Source: CATQHS01 sp965203375 (GTDB lineage: Bacteria > Actinomycetota > Acidimicrobiia > Acidimicrobiales > Aldehydirespiratoraceae). Taken from it: DNA of 64,000 nt. Positions 16,615 through 24,353 of the stretch are shown piece after piece. Where the stretch lies: contig OZ241886.1 in assembly GCA_965203375.1 (NCBI GenBank), positions 2,914,001 through 2,978,000 of the forward strand, given 5' to 3'. The notes under the pieces were generated by a model. That model saw only the letters and a list, made by a program, of their open reading frames with translations, searched no databases and had not been told where the DNA came from. Both the position numbers and the translations under genes were made by a program. How positions within the stretch are numbered: the stretch's first letter is position 1; each line of letters starts with the position of its first letter.

Positions 16615-18234
16615 GTGGCGCTGCCTGTTGAGGCCCGGCGGCGGGCCCGGCCCGGCCCCGCTCCGCCCTGGCTCCGAGCAGCCGGGGTGGCCGCGGCCGT
16701 CTGCTTCGCCTTCCCCGGGGCCTACCTGGTTTGGCGCAACTTCACCGAGGGCGCCGATCCCCTGGGCCTGCTCTTCTCCTCGCGCACCATGGGCCCGCTC
16801 GGCCGCACTCTGCGCCTGGCCGCGGCCGTGTCGGCGGCCGCGTCGGTTCTGGGGACGACCCTGGCCTGGCTGACCGCCCGAACCGATCTGCCGGGCCGGC
16901 GGCTCTGGCGGGTGGTGCTGCCGGTGCCGCTGGTGCTGCCCACCTTCATCGGGGCGGCCGCCTTCATCCGCACCTTCAACCCCGGCGGGCTGGCCAGCGA
17001 CCTCCTCTCGGGGCTCGGGCTGGGCCGGACCCCGGAGCTGAGGGGCTTTTTCGGGGCCTGGCTGGTGCTCACCCTGTTCACCTACCCCTACGTGTACCTG
17101 CCGGTGGCGGCCCGCCTGCGCCAGCTCCCCGGCGCCTTGGAGGAGAGCGCCAGGCTGCTGGGCGACACGGCCTGGCAAGCCTTCAGGCGGATCTGCCTGC
17201 CCCAGATGATGACCGCGGTGGGGGCGGGAACCCTGCTGGTCTTCCTGTACACGGTCAGCGACTTCGGGGCGGTGCAGCTCATGCGCTACGACACCCTGAC
17301 CCGGGCCATCGACACCTATCACCTGGCCAACCCGTCGGTCGCCCTGGCCCTGAGCCTCCTGCTGTTGGCGGTGGCGGCCGGGGTGGTGGCGGCCGAGCGG
17401 CTGCTGTCCCGCGACCCGGGCGGCGCCGACCCCAAGATGAGCGGCCGCCCGGTCATCTACCGGCTCGGCCGGCTGCGGATGCCGGCCCTGGGCTTCGCGG
17501 CCGCCGCGGCCGCCTTCGGGGTGGGGGCGCCGCTGGCCGCGCTGTTGGACTGGTCCGCCGAGGGGCTGCTGCGGGTGGTCAGAGGCGGCCGGCCGCTGAC
17601 CATCGGCGCCGGCGACGTGGCCGCCGCCGCGTGGAACACGGTGAGCGTCAGCGCGGTCGCCGCGGCCGCGGCCGTGGCCGCGGTGCTGCCCGTCGCCTAC
17701 CTGGTGGGCCGCTACCGGTCCCGGGCCGGGGCCGCGGCCCATGCGGTGATCATCAGCACCTTCGCGCTGCCGGGGATCCTCATCGCCCTGTCGATGCTGT
17801 TCTGGACGCTGAGATCCGACTTCTTCGGCGCGCTGAACAACACCATGGCCCTGCTCGTGTTCGCCTACGTCGTGCGCTTCGGGTCCCTGGCCCTGGGCGT
17901 CGCGGTGGTGGCGGTGCAGTCGGTGCCGGCCTGGCTGCACGACGCGGCCCGCACCTTGAAGGCCGGCCCGGCTCGCCGGTTCGCCACCATCGACCTGCCG
18001 ATCATGGGGCCGGGACTGCTGGCCGCAACCGGCCTGGTGCTCCTGTCGGTGATGAAGGAGCTGCCCATCAGCCTGCTCATCTCGCCCCTGGGCTTCTCCA
18101 CCCTGGCCACCCGGACCTTCGACTCCTTCCGGGACGCCTTCGTGGCCGAGGCCGGGATCATGGCCGCCGTCTTGGTCCTGCTGTCGCTGCCGCTGTCGTG
18201 GTTGCTGGTCCTGCGCCGATCCGACCTCCTCTGA
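16615..18234 (+). CDS. Ferric-type (FbpB-like) ABC transporter permease, two-fold fused
   Basis: 539 residues with about twelve membrane segments arranged as two homologous halves (about 30-260 and 285-530), as in FbpB/ThiP-type permeases. Two EAA-type coupling loops are visible: EESARLLGDTAWQAFRRI near residue 180 and HDAARTLKAGPARRFATI near 445. GTG start at 16615, 15 bases downstream of the ATPase stop, so the two are one operon. Iron is the likely substrate from family resemblance and from the upstream DtxR-type regulator, but thiamine or another anion is possible. Confidence 0.88.
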   Translation: MALPVEARRRARPGPAPPWLRAAGVAAAVCFAFPGAYLVWRNFTEGADPLGLLFSSRTMGPLGRTLRLAAAVSAAASVLGTTLAWLTARTDLPGRRLWRVVLPVPLVLPTFIGAAAFIRTFNPGGLASDLLSGLGLGRTPELRGFFGAWLVLTLFTYPYVYLPVAARLRQLPGALEESARLLGDTAWQAFRRICLPQMMTAVGAGTLLVFLYTVSDFGAVQLMRYDTLTRAIDTYHLANPSVALALSLLLLAVAAGVVAAERLLSRDPGGADPKMSGRPVIYRLGRLRMPALGFAAAAAAFGVGAPLAALLDWSAEGLLRVVRGGRPLTIGAGDVAAAAWNTVSVSAVAAAAAVAAVLPVAYLVGRYRSRAGAAAHAVIISTFALPGILIALSMLFWTLRSDFFGALNNTMALLVFAYVVRFGSLALGVAVVAVQSVPAWLHDAARTLKAGPARRFATIDLPIMGPGLLAATGLVLLSVMKELPISLLISPLGFSTLATRTFDSFRDAFVAEAGIMAAVLVLLSLPLSWLLVLRRSDLL

Positions 18235-18273
18235 CCGTTTTCGCCGCCCGCCCGCCGTCTGGCCGCCCCCCGG

Positions 18274-18408
18274 CTCTGAGCCGCTCCGACTCCCGAGCCC
18301 CGCTCCGACTCCCCTGAGCCGCTCCGACTCCGAACCCCGCTCCGACTCCCCTGAGCCGCTCCGACTCCGAGCCCGCTCCGACTCCCCTGAGCCGCTCCGA
18401 CTCCGACC
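18274..18408. repeat. Tandem repeat array, about 37 bp period
   Basis: About three and a half units of the type CCTGAGCCGCTCCGACTCC joined to a GAGCCCCGCTCCGACTCC half follow the permease gene. Each unit is itself two related half-units. The unit resembles the last codons and stop of the permease (CCGATCCGACCTCCTCTGA), so it may derive from that gene end. Confidence 0.75.
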
Positions 18409-18457
18409 CGGCCCGGCAACTCCCCTGCTCGGGGCGCGGCGGCGGTACGATGGGGGG

Positions 18458-18982
18458 GTGCCGCTGCCCCCTCCGGTCGATGACACCTGGCTCGGCCTGT
18501 CGGGCGAACCGCTCCCGGCGGCCGAGGCCGGCGCCTGGGCGGTGTCGCCGGACTGCGGGGCGGTGGTGGTCTTCACCGGCACGGCCCGGGACCACGCTCC
18601 GGGGCGGCCCGGGGTCGACCTGCTCACCTATGAGGCCTACGAGGAGCACGCCGGGCCCCGGCTGGCCGCGGTCGCCGGCGAGATGCGGGAGCGCTGGCCC
18701 GACCTGGGCCGAATCGCCATGCTGCACCGGGTCGGCGACGTGGCCGTGGGCGAGGCGGCCGTGGTGGTGGCCGTCTCCTCCCCCCACCGCGACAGCGCCT
18801 TCGACGCCGCCCGCTACGGGATAGGCGCCCTCAAGTCCACCGTCCCGATCTGGAAGCGGGAGCGCTGGGAGGGCGGGGAGAGCTGGGGCCTGGAGGCCCA
18901 GCACCTCACCGAGGCCGGGAAGGTCGCCGCCGGGCCGCCCCCCGCCCCGGCCGGCGCGGCCGCCGGAGGGCGGCAGCCATGA
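18458..18982 (+). CDS. moaE: Molybdopterin synthase catalytic subunit MoaE
   Basis: 174 residues. It transfers sulfur from MoaD thiocarboxylate to precursor Z to make molybdopterin. Recognisable MoaE segments: CGAVVVFTGTARDH near 33, LTYEAYEEHA near 53, IAMLHRVGDVAVGE near 88, VAVSSPHRDSAFDAARY near 106 and the active-site region LKSTVPIWKRE near 126. Somewhat longer than the usual 140-150 residues because of an Ala/Pro-rich C-terminal tail. GTG start at 18458. Its stop overlaps the next start (ATGA at 18979-18982), so translation is coupled. No MoaD is seen nearby. Confidence 0.9.
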   Translation: MPLPPPVDDTWLGLSGEPLPAAEAGAWAVSPDCGAVVVFTGTARDHAPGRPGVDLLTYEAYEEHAGPRLAAVAGEMRERWPDLGRIAMLHRVGDVAVGEAAVVVAVSSPHRDSAFDAARYGIGALKSTVPIWKRERWEGGESWGLEAQHLTEAGKVAAGPPPAPAGAAAGGRQP

Positions 18983-19185
18983 GCACCGCGGTGATCTTCC
19001 TGCTCCTGGCCATGGCCATGGCCGGCGCGGGATCGCTCCTGGTGTGGGCCGTCCACCGCTTCCCCCGGCGGCGGGAACCCGGCTACTGGGAGCAGCTCGA
19101 GGCCATCGCCCCGGTCAACAACCGGCCCGCCGAACCGCCCAGCGGCATCGCCGCGCTGGTCCCGCTGGCCGATGAGGAGCACTGA
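18979..19185 (+). CDS. Small single-span membrane protein, 68 residues
   Basis: Begins inside the moaE stop (ATGA overlap). One N-terminal hydrophobic span (residues 4-24, VIFLLLAMAMAGAGSLLVWA) is followed by a short basic patch and a soluble tail. Family not recognised. It sits between moaE and mreB in an apparent operon; its stop is in the same frame as, and 3 bases before, the mreB start. It may be a membrane tether or simply a conserved small protein of the cluster. Confidence 0.7.
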   Translation: MSTAVIFLLLAMAMAGAGSLLVWAVHRFPRRREPGYWEQLEAIAPVNNRPAEPPSGIAALVPLADEEH

Positions 19186-19188
19186 CCG

Positions 19189-20193
19189 CTGTCCCGCGAT
19201 CTGGCCATCGACCTCGGCACGGCCAACACCCTGGTGTACGCCCGAGGAGAGGGCATCGTGCTGAACGAGCCCTCGGTGATCGCCCTGAACACCAAGACCA
19301 ACGAAGTCCTGGCCGTGGGGCACGAGGCTTGGCGCATGATCGGGCGGACGCCCAGCTACGTCGGCGCGGTGCGCCCGCTGCGCAAGGGGGCGATCACCGA
19401 CTTCGACGTGACCCAGCGCATGATCAGGCTGCTGCTCCAGCGGGTCGGGGTGAGCCGCCTCAACCGGCCCAGGGTGGTGATCTGCGTGCCCTCGGCCATA
19501 ACCGCGGTGGAGCGCAGGGCGGTGACCGAGGCGGCCCGGCGGGCGGGGGCGTCCGACGCCCAGCTCATCGAGCAGCCGCTGGCCGCGGCCATCGGCGCCG
19601 ACATGCCCATCAACGAGCCCCGCGGGTCGATGGTCACCGACATCGGCGGGGGAACCACCGAGACGGCCCTGCTGAGCATGGGCGGCGTGGTGGCGCTGGA
19701 GGCGATCCGGGTCGGCTCGTTCGACATCGACGCCGCCGTCCAGAGCTTTGTGCGGCGCGAGTACGGGATCGCCATCGGCGAGCGCACCGCCGAGGAAGCC
19801 AAGAAGGTGCTCGGCTCGGCGGCGGCGGCCGAGAACGAGATCCGGGCCGAGATACGGGGGCGGGAGCTGATGTCGGGGCTGCCCAAGACCGTGATCCTCA
19901 CCGCCGCGGAGATGCGCAACGCCATCGACGAACCGGTCACCACCATGGTCGACTCGGTGATTAGCTGCCTGGCCCAGGCGCCTCCCGAGCTGGCCCAAGA
20001 CCTCATAGTGGAGGGCATCCACCTGGTCGGCGGGGGGAGCCTGCTGCGGGGCATGGACGCCCGCATCCACCGAGAGACGAAGATCCCGGTTCATTTGGTC
20101 CCGTCCCCGCTGGAGGCGGTGGTGCTGGGCGCGGGCCGCTGCATCGAGTCCTTCGATTCGGTGCGGGCCATGTTCATGGGCCAGCGGCCCTGA
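19189..20193 (+). CDS. mreB: Rod shape-determining actin homologue MreB, with apparent CTG start
   Basis: 334 residues. Actin-fold motifs: phosphate 1 loop DLAIDLGTANTLVY at the N terminus, phosphate 2 TDIGGGTTETALLS near 145, and adenosine motif HLVGGGSLLRGMD near 280. MreB polymers organise lateral cell-wall synthesis at the membrane. The conserved N terminus begins immediately after the stop of the previous gene, in the same frame, and no ATG, GTG or TTG exists before the DLGTANT motif. CTG at 19189, 9-10 bases after GAGGAG, is therefore the best start and gives the usual M-SRDLAIDLGT beginning. The alternative GTG at 19234 would delete the first nucleotide-binding loop. No mreC or mreD follows, so this may be an Mbl-like copy. 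Confidence 0.88.
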   Translation: MSRDLAIDLGTANTLVYARGEGIVLNEPSVIALNTKTNEVLAVGHEAWRMIGRTPSYVGAVRPLRKGAITDFDVTQRMIRLLLQRVGVSRLNRPRVVICVPSAITAVERRAVTEAARRAGASDAQLIEQPLAAAIGADMPINEPRGSMVTDIGGGTTETALLSMGGVVALEAIRVGSFDIDAAVQSFVRREYGIAIGERTAEEAKKVLGSAAAAENEIRAEIRGRELMSGLPKTVILTAAEMRNAIDEPVTTMVDSVISCLAQAPPELAQDLIVEGIHLVGGGSLLRGMDARIHRETKIPVHLVPSPLEAVVLGAGRCIESFDSVRAMFMGQRP

Positions 20194-20225
20194 GCCCGCC
20201 CGGAGCGCCCGGCTGAGGAGCGTCC

Positions 20226-20288
20226 GCAAATAGGCCCTCATCCTTCATGCTTTCACCTGGCCGGGCCTGTTTCGCTCCGCCTAGTTGC
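20226..20288. repeat. 63-bp palindromic intergenic element, copy 1
   Basis: Starts GCAAATAGG and ends CCTAGTTGC, giving near-perfect 9-bp terminal inverted arms around a 45-base interior. A second copy at 36717-36779 has the same length and is identical at about 54 of 63 positions. It lies between mreB and the convergent HEAT-repeat gene. It may be a REP/MITE-type element or a structured terminator-like sequence. Confidence 0.75.
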
Positions 20289-20295
20289 GCGCCCT

Positions 20296-21063
20296 TTATG
20301 AAGCGCCGCCGCCCGGCGAGGGGCTGAGGCCCAGCATCTCCTCGACGGCCTCGCGCACTTGGCGGTCGCGGTCGGAGCGGGCCCGATCGAGGGCGGCGTC
20401 GGCATCGGGGCCGTCGAAGGCGGCCAGGGCGATCACGGCCCGGCGGCGCACCGCCGGCTTGTCGTCGAGGCCGGCGACGACGGCGGGCAGGCCCGACGGA
20501 TGGGCCAGCGAGCCGAGGGCGGCCACCGCCGACTCGCGGCACAAGGCGTCGACGTGGCCGGCGGCCACGGAGGCCAGCGCCGAGATAACGCCGGAGAGGT
20601 CGGCGCCGCCGGCATCCGAACCGAGCTCGCCGCAATCGCCTCCGCTGACATCTCCGACCAGATCGGCGGCGTCGGCGCCGTCGGCATCCGAACCGAGCTC
20701 GCCGCAGGCCCAGGCCGCGACCTCGACCACTCGGGGGTCGGGGTCCTCCAGCCCGGCCGCCACCGATGCAGCGGGGATTTCCGGCCGGCCCGCGGCCAGC
20801 TCCAGGGCCGCCATGCGCACCGCGGGATGCTCGTCGGCCAAGGCCCGCTCCAGATCGTCCCGGCCCGCCGCCCCGGTCCGGTCCAGGGCCCTCAGGGCCG
20901 CTTCCCGCACCTTGGGGTCGGGGTCGTCCAGATGGACGCGGGCCGCGTTCTCATCGCCCCGATGCCCGGCCACGGCCGCGGCCCGCCGGCGCCGGACCGG
21001 ATCCGAGCGGCCCGAGGCGTTCATCCCGTTTCCGGCCCGCCGCCAGATGCGGCCGCGGCCCAT
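20296..21063 (-). CDS. HEAT-repeat protein
   Basis: 255 residues from ATG at 21063 (ATG at 21024 is an alternative). Several helical HEAT/PBS-lyase-type repeats are visible: DPDPKVREAALRALDR, DEHPAVRMAALELAAG, DPDPRVVEVAAWACGEL and DKPAVRRRAVIALAAF. Such solenoids mediate protein-protein contacts; the partner is unknown. The segment CGELGSDADGADAAD is followed 27 residues later by CGELGSDAGGADLSG, an in-frame duplication of about 81 bases that adds a linker inside the solenoid. Lies downstream of a small membrane protein on the same strand. Confidence 0.75.
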   Translation of the reverse strand: MGRGRIWRRAGNGMNASGRSDPVRRRRAAAVAGHRGDENAARVHLDDPDPKVREAALRALDRTGAAGRDDLERALADEHPAVRMAALELAAGRPEIPAASVAAGLEDPDPRVVEVAAWACGELGSDADGADAADLVGDVSGGDCGELGSDAGGADLSGVISALASVAAGHVDALCRESAVAALGSLAHPSGLPAVVAGLDDKPAVRRRAVIALAAFDGPDADAALDRARSDRDRQVREAVEEMLGLSPSPGGGAS

Positions 21064-21101
21064 GGCGGGCTCGAGCTCGTCTCCGGCATCCCCGCCGGGC
21101 C

Positions 21102-21407
21102 TTAGCTGATGGCCTGCTCGAGCAGGAAACCGGCCCCCAGGGCGACGAACCCGACGACCGCGGCCAGGGCCACCCCCAGGCCGGCGACCACGACGGCCAG
21201 CATCACGGCGGCCCCGAGGCGCTGCCACCAGCGCACGAAAGCTTTGTGACCGACCACCGGCCGGGGAACGCCCCGCCGGGCCAGACCGAAGAACCTCAAC
21301 ACGTCGATCACGCCGAATCGGCGAACCGGCCGGGCCCCCGGCGGCGAAGGGCGGTGAGAGGGCGGCTCGGGCGACGGCGGTCGCCCAACGCCTCTGCCCG
21401 CGGCCAT
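21102..21407 (-). CDS. Small membrane protein, 101 residues
   Basis: From ATG at 21407: a Pro/Arg-rich N-terminal 30 residues, an amphipathic segment (IDVLRFFGLARRGVPRP) and one long hydrophobic span near residues 68-95 (LGAAVMLAVVVAGLGVALAA). Family not recognised. It precedes the HEAT-repeat gene on the minus strand with a 38-base gap. A 32-bp direct repeat overlaps its first codons. The PDZ-Lon protease gene is divergent from it. Confidence 0.6.
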   Translation of the reverse strand: MAAGRGVGRPPSPEPPSHRPSPPGARPVRRFGVIDVLRFFGLARRGVPRPVVGHKAFVRWWQRLGAAVMLAVVVAGLGVALAAVVGFVALGAGFLLEQAIS

Positions 21408-21457
21408 CAGCGCCTCCCCAGGCGATGAGAGGGCGGCTCGGGCGACGGCGGTCGCCC
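21355..21457. repeat. 32-bp direct repeat spanning the 5' end of the small membrane-protein gene
   Basis: An identical 32-base sequence beginning TGAGAGGGCGGCTCGGGC occurs at 21355-21386 (inside the gene) and 21426-21457 (upstream of its start), 71 bases apart. Confidence 0.85.
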
Positions 21458-21544
21458 GGAACCGTGGCACCGATCGGCATCGGGGCCGTGGCAGGCTAAA
21501 GGGTCCACGGCGACCGGAGCGCGATCTCGAATGCCTCGAAGGCG

Positions 21545-22687
21545 ATGAGCGAACCCGACACGGCAACCGAAACGCTACCGGTCCCGCCGCCGCGGCGATG
21601 GCGCCGTCGGCGGCGGCTGCTCCCGGTGCTGTTGTCGCTCGCCGCGGCGGCGGCCGCAGTGGTGGCGGTCATGCTGGCGCCGGCCCGATGGGCGGGCCGG
21701 TTGATACCGGGGCACTCGATCGTCGACGACGGGGCGGTGGCCTTCAAGCCCGGGGGGGCCAACACCACCGTCGACCGTCTGGAGATCTCCGGGCTCGAGT
21801 TCTTCGAGCCGGCCGGAACGATCCTGTTCACCACCGTGTCGATCGACGACGAGCTCACCGTGGCCGAATGGGTCCAGTCATGGCTGAGCGAGGGCACCGA
21901 GCTGTACACCCGGGAGTCCGTCTTCGGGGACCGCACCTCCGAGGAGCAGCGGGAGTACAACCTCGACCTCATGGCCGCGTCGGTCGACACCGCGGTGCTC
22001 GTGGCCCTCGACCACCTGGGGATCGACCTGTTCGACGCCACCGGCCTGAGCTTCGACTCCACCGTCGAGGGGGCGCCTGCCGACGGGACGCTCGACCCGG
22101 GCTGGGTGATCGTGGCCGTCGACGGCGCCCCGATCACCACCCTGAACTCGCTGCAGGATCTGCTGGCCGACCGCGAGCCCGGCTCGGCCGCGACCCTCAC
22201 CGTCGAAGTGGACGCGACGGCCGGGACCCGAGACGTCTCGGTCACCCTGGCCGCCCATCCCGACAAGGACGGCGGCTTCATCGGCATACGCGGGGTGAGG
22301 GAGCGCCTGGTCCGCCGGCAGCTCCCCTTCGACGTGAACATCGAGTCGGGCTCGTTCAGCGGCCCCTCGGCCGGTCTCGCCTTCACCCTGGCCATAATCG
22401 ACGCCCTGACCGCCGGAGAGCTCACCGGCGGCGGCACGGTGGCGGTGACGGGCACCATCGCCGTCGACGGCTCGGTGGGTTCGGTGGGCGGGGTCACCCA
22501 GAAGGCGGCGGCGGCCAACCGGGCCGGCGCCGACCTGTTCATAGTCCCGGCCCGGTCGGTGCCCGATGCGGTGGCCGGCGCCGCAGACACGACGGTGGTG
22601 GGGGTGTCGTCGCTGGCCGAGGCCCTGGCCGCTCTGGAGGCCTACGGCGGCGACCCCGCCGAACCCGTCCTTCCGGAAGGCGGCTGA
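21545..22687 (+). CDS. Membrane-anchored PDZ-Lon (S16 family) serine protease, YlbL-like
   Basis: 380 residues. A basic N terminus and one membrane span (about 23-44) put the rest outside the cytoplasm. A PDZ domain (about 170-225: LDPGWVIVAVDGAPI) is followed by a Lon-type proteolytic domain (about 240-365). The catalytic dyad is Ser275 in SGSFSGPSAGLAF and Lys320 in GSVGGVTQKAAAAN, 45 residues apart as in Lon. There is no AAA domain. Actinobacterial and Bacillus relatives are surface proteases of poorly known role. Next in line is the DivIVA-like gene. The 3' end of this gene is duplicated in the spacer that follows. Confidence 0.88.
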   Translation: MSEPDTATETLPVPPPRRWRRRRRLLPVLLSLAAAAAAVVAVMLAPARWAGRLIPGHSIVDDGAVAFKPGGANTTVDRLEISGLEFFEPAGTILFTTVSIDDELTVAEWVQSWLSEGTELYTRESVFGDRTSEEQREYNLDLMAASVDTAVLVALDHLGIDLFDATGLSFDSTVEGAPADGTLDPGWVIVAVDGAPITTLNSLQDLLADREPGSAATLTVEVDATAGTRDVSVTLAAHPDKDGGFIGIRGVRERLVRRQLPFDVNIESGSFSGPSAGLAFTLAIIDALTAGELTGGGTVAVTGTIAVDGSVGSVGGVTQKAAAANRAGADLFIVPARSVPDAVAGAADTTVVGVSSLAEALAALEAYGGDPAEPVLPEGG

Positions 22688-22818
22688 ACGGACGGAGAAC
22701 CCGGCGAGTCGCGGTCGGCGGCGAACCGTCCTGCCGGGCGGCGGCTGAACAGGACGGAGACCGGCGAGGCGCGGTGGCGGCGGAGGCCCACTGAACCCGT
22801 CCTTCCGGGGGCCGGCGC
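22661..22818. repeat. Tandem duplication of the PDZ-Lon gene 3' end
   Basis: Units start at 22661, 22723 and 22793 with GAACC(C)GTCC; the first contains the true end of the coding sequence (GGCGGCTGA) and the second repeats it (GGCGGCTGAAC). Copies are diverged and the third is partial. The spacer 22688-22841 otherwise holds nothing recognised. Confidence 0.75.
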
Positions 22819-22841
22819 GGTGACCGGGTAGCATTGGGGCT

Positions 22842-24353
22842 ATGGACGGCGGCGGCCAGCTCGACCTGAACCGGCTGGAGGCGGCCAGCCTGCCGGTGGT
22901 GCGGCGCGGCTTCGACCGGGTCTCGGTGGCCACCCTCCTGCGGCAGGCCGCCGCCGAGATCCGCCGGTTGCGGACCCAGGCCGACGCCCTGAGGCGCCGG
23001 GCCGACGAGCTGGAGGCCGCCCCCCAGCCCGAACTGGAGGCCGAGCGCATCGCCGAGGCGCTGGGGCAGGAGGCGGTGCGGGTGTTGGAGGCCGCCCGGG
23101 CCGCGGCCGCGGAGCGGGCCGGCCGGGCCGAGCAGGAGCGGGGGCGGATGATCGAGCAGGCCCGGGCCGACGGCGCCCAGATCGTGGAGGAGAGCCGGGC
23201 CCAGGGCCGCGACATCGTGGCCGAGGCCCGATCGGTGCGCAAACAGATCCTGGGCGACCTGGTGCGCAAGCGCCAGTCCTACCGGATCGAGCTGGAGCAG
23301 CTCCGGGCCGCGGGCGACCGGCTGCTGGAGTCATTGGCCGGGCTCCGCCGGGAGATCGACGACTCGGCGGTGAGGCTGGTCCAGTCCGTGCCCGAGGCCC
23401 AGGCCGCCGCGGAGCGGGTCGGCCTGCTGTTGACCGGACCCGAGCCGACCCCGGAGCAGGTGGAGGCCGAGATAACCGAAATCGAGGACGCTCTGTCCGA
23501 AGTGTCCGAAGTGCGCCCGTGGGCTGAGGCGCCCGAACGGCCAGGCCCCGCCGACGACGGCGCCGTCCTCTACGACGTGGAGGCCGAGGACGACGCGGGC
23601 GCCGAGGACGAAGACCCCTTCGACGGCGAAAGCAGCGAGCCGGCCGGGGTCGGCGACATCTTCGCCCGGCTGCGGTCGGCCCCCGCCGCCGAGGCCGCGG
23701 CGGCCCCCGATGATCCGGCCGACGGCGGCACCCGCTCGGCGGCGGCCGCCAGCAACGACCCGGCCGACGGCGGCACCCGCTCGGCGGCACCCGCAACGGA
23801 TGACCCGGCCGGCCGCGGCGGCGAGGCCGAGCCCGCGCCCGACGAGAGCGGGAAGGGCGCCGAAGAGCCCGCGCCCGACGGGAGCGGGAAGGGCGCCGAA
23901 GACGAGAAAGGCGGCCCGTCCGAAGCGGCCCGGTCGGCCGCCGCGGGCGAGATCGCCCGGGCTCTCAAGCAGAAGGTGGTGGACGAGCAGGGCGAGCTGC
24001 TCGACGCCCTCCGGCGGGACGGGACCCAGGCCCTGACCGAGATGCTGGCCGACGATGAAGCGGCCGCCGCCTTCGCCGCCTTGGCGCCGGGGCCCTTGGA
24101 GAACTATGCATCCGACATCGACGTGAAGACCAGCGAGCTGGACGTCGGCGCCGCCGCCGCCGCCATCGAGGAGAGCCTGGTGACGCCCATGCGCAACCGG
24201 CTGCGGGAGGCCTTGGACCGCACCGACGACGCCGACGAGCTGAGCGAGATCGCCCGCGCCGTCTATCGGGAGTCCCGGACCCGGCTGGCCCCCCTGGCCG
24301 CCGAGGAGTGCCTGGCCGCCGCCGACCGGGCCCGGAGCTCGGCCGCAAGCTGA
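22842..24353 (+). CDS. DivIVA-like coiled-coil protein with long acidic linker
   Basis: 503 residues. Residues 1-60 resemble the DivIVA N-terminal region (FDRVSVATLLRQAAAEI); residues 30-200 are heptad-rich coiled coil (ADALRRRADELEAAP, ALGQEAVRVLEAARAAAAER); residues 210-355 are an Ala/Glu/Asp/Pro linker with internal repeats (DDPADGGTRSAA, twice; PDESGKGAEE and PDGSGKGAED); residues 360-503 form a second helical domain. DivIVA-type proteins localise to curved membrane at poles and septa. Its TGA overlaps the ATG of the next gene (TGATG at 24351-24355), so the two products are made together and may interact. Confidence 0.65.
   Translation: MDGGGQLDLNRLEAASLPVVRRGFDRVSVATLLRQAAAEIRRLRTQADALRRRADELEAAPQPELEAERIAEALGQEAVRVLEAARAAAAERAGRAEQERGRMIEQARADGAQIVEESRAQGRDIVAEARSVRKQILGDLVRKRQSYRIELEQLRAAGDRLLESLAGLRREIDDSAVRLVQSVPEAQAAAERVGLLLTGPEPTPEQVEAEITEIEDALSEVSEVRPWAEAPERPGPADDGAVLYDVEAEDDAGAEDEDPFDGESSEPAGVGDIFARLRSAPAAEAAAAPDDPADGGTRSAAAASNDPADGGTRSAAPATDDPAGRGGEAEPAPDESGKGAEEPAPDGSGKGAEDEKGGPSEAARSAAAGEIARALKQKVVDEQGELLDALRRDGTQALTEMLADDEAAAAFAALAPGPLENYASDIDVKTSELDVGAAAAAIEESLVTPMRNRLREALDRTDDADELSEIARAVYRESRTRLAPLAAEECLAAADRARSSAAS

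Noticed and set aside
15544..18627. Minus-strand open frame of about 1,000 codons opposite the ferric ABC genes
   Set aside because: Gly/Gln/His/Arg-rich low-complexity translation with no motif; it is the mirror of high third-position GC in the real plus-strand genes, which carry Walker and EAA motifs.
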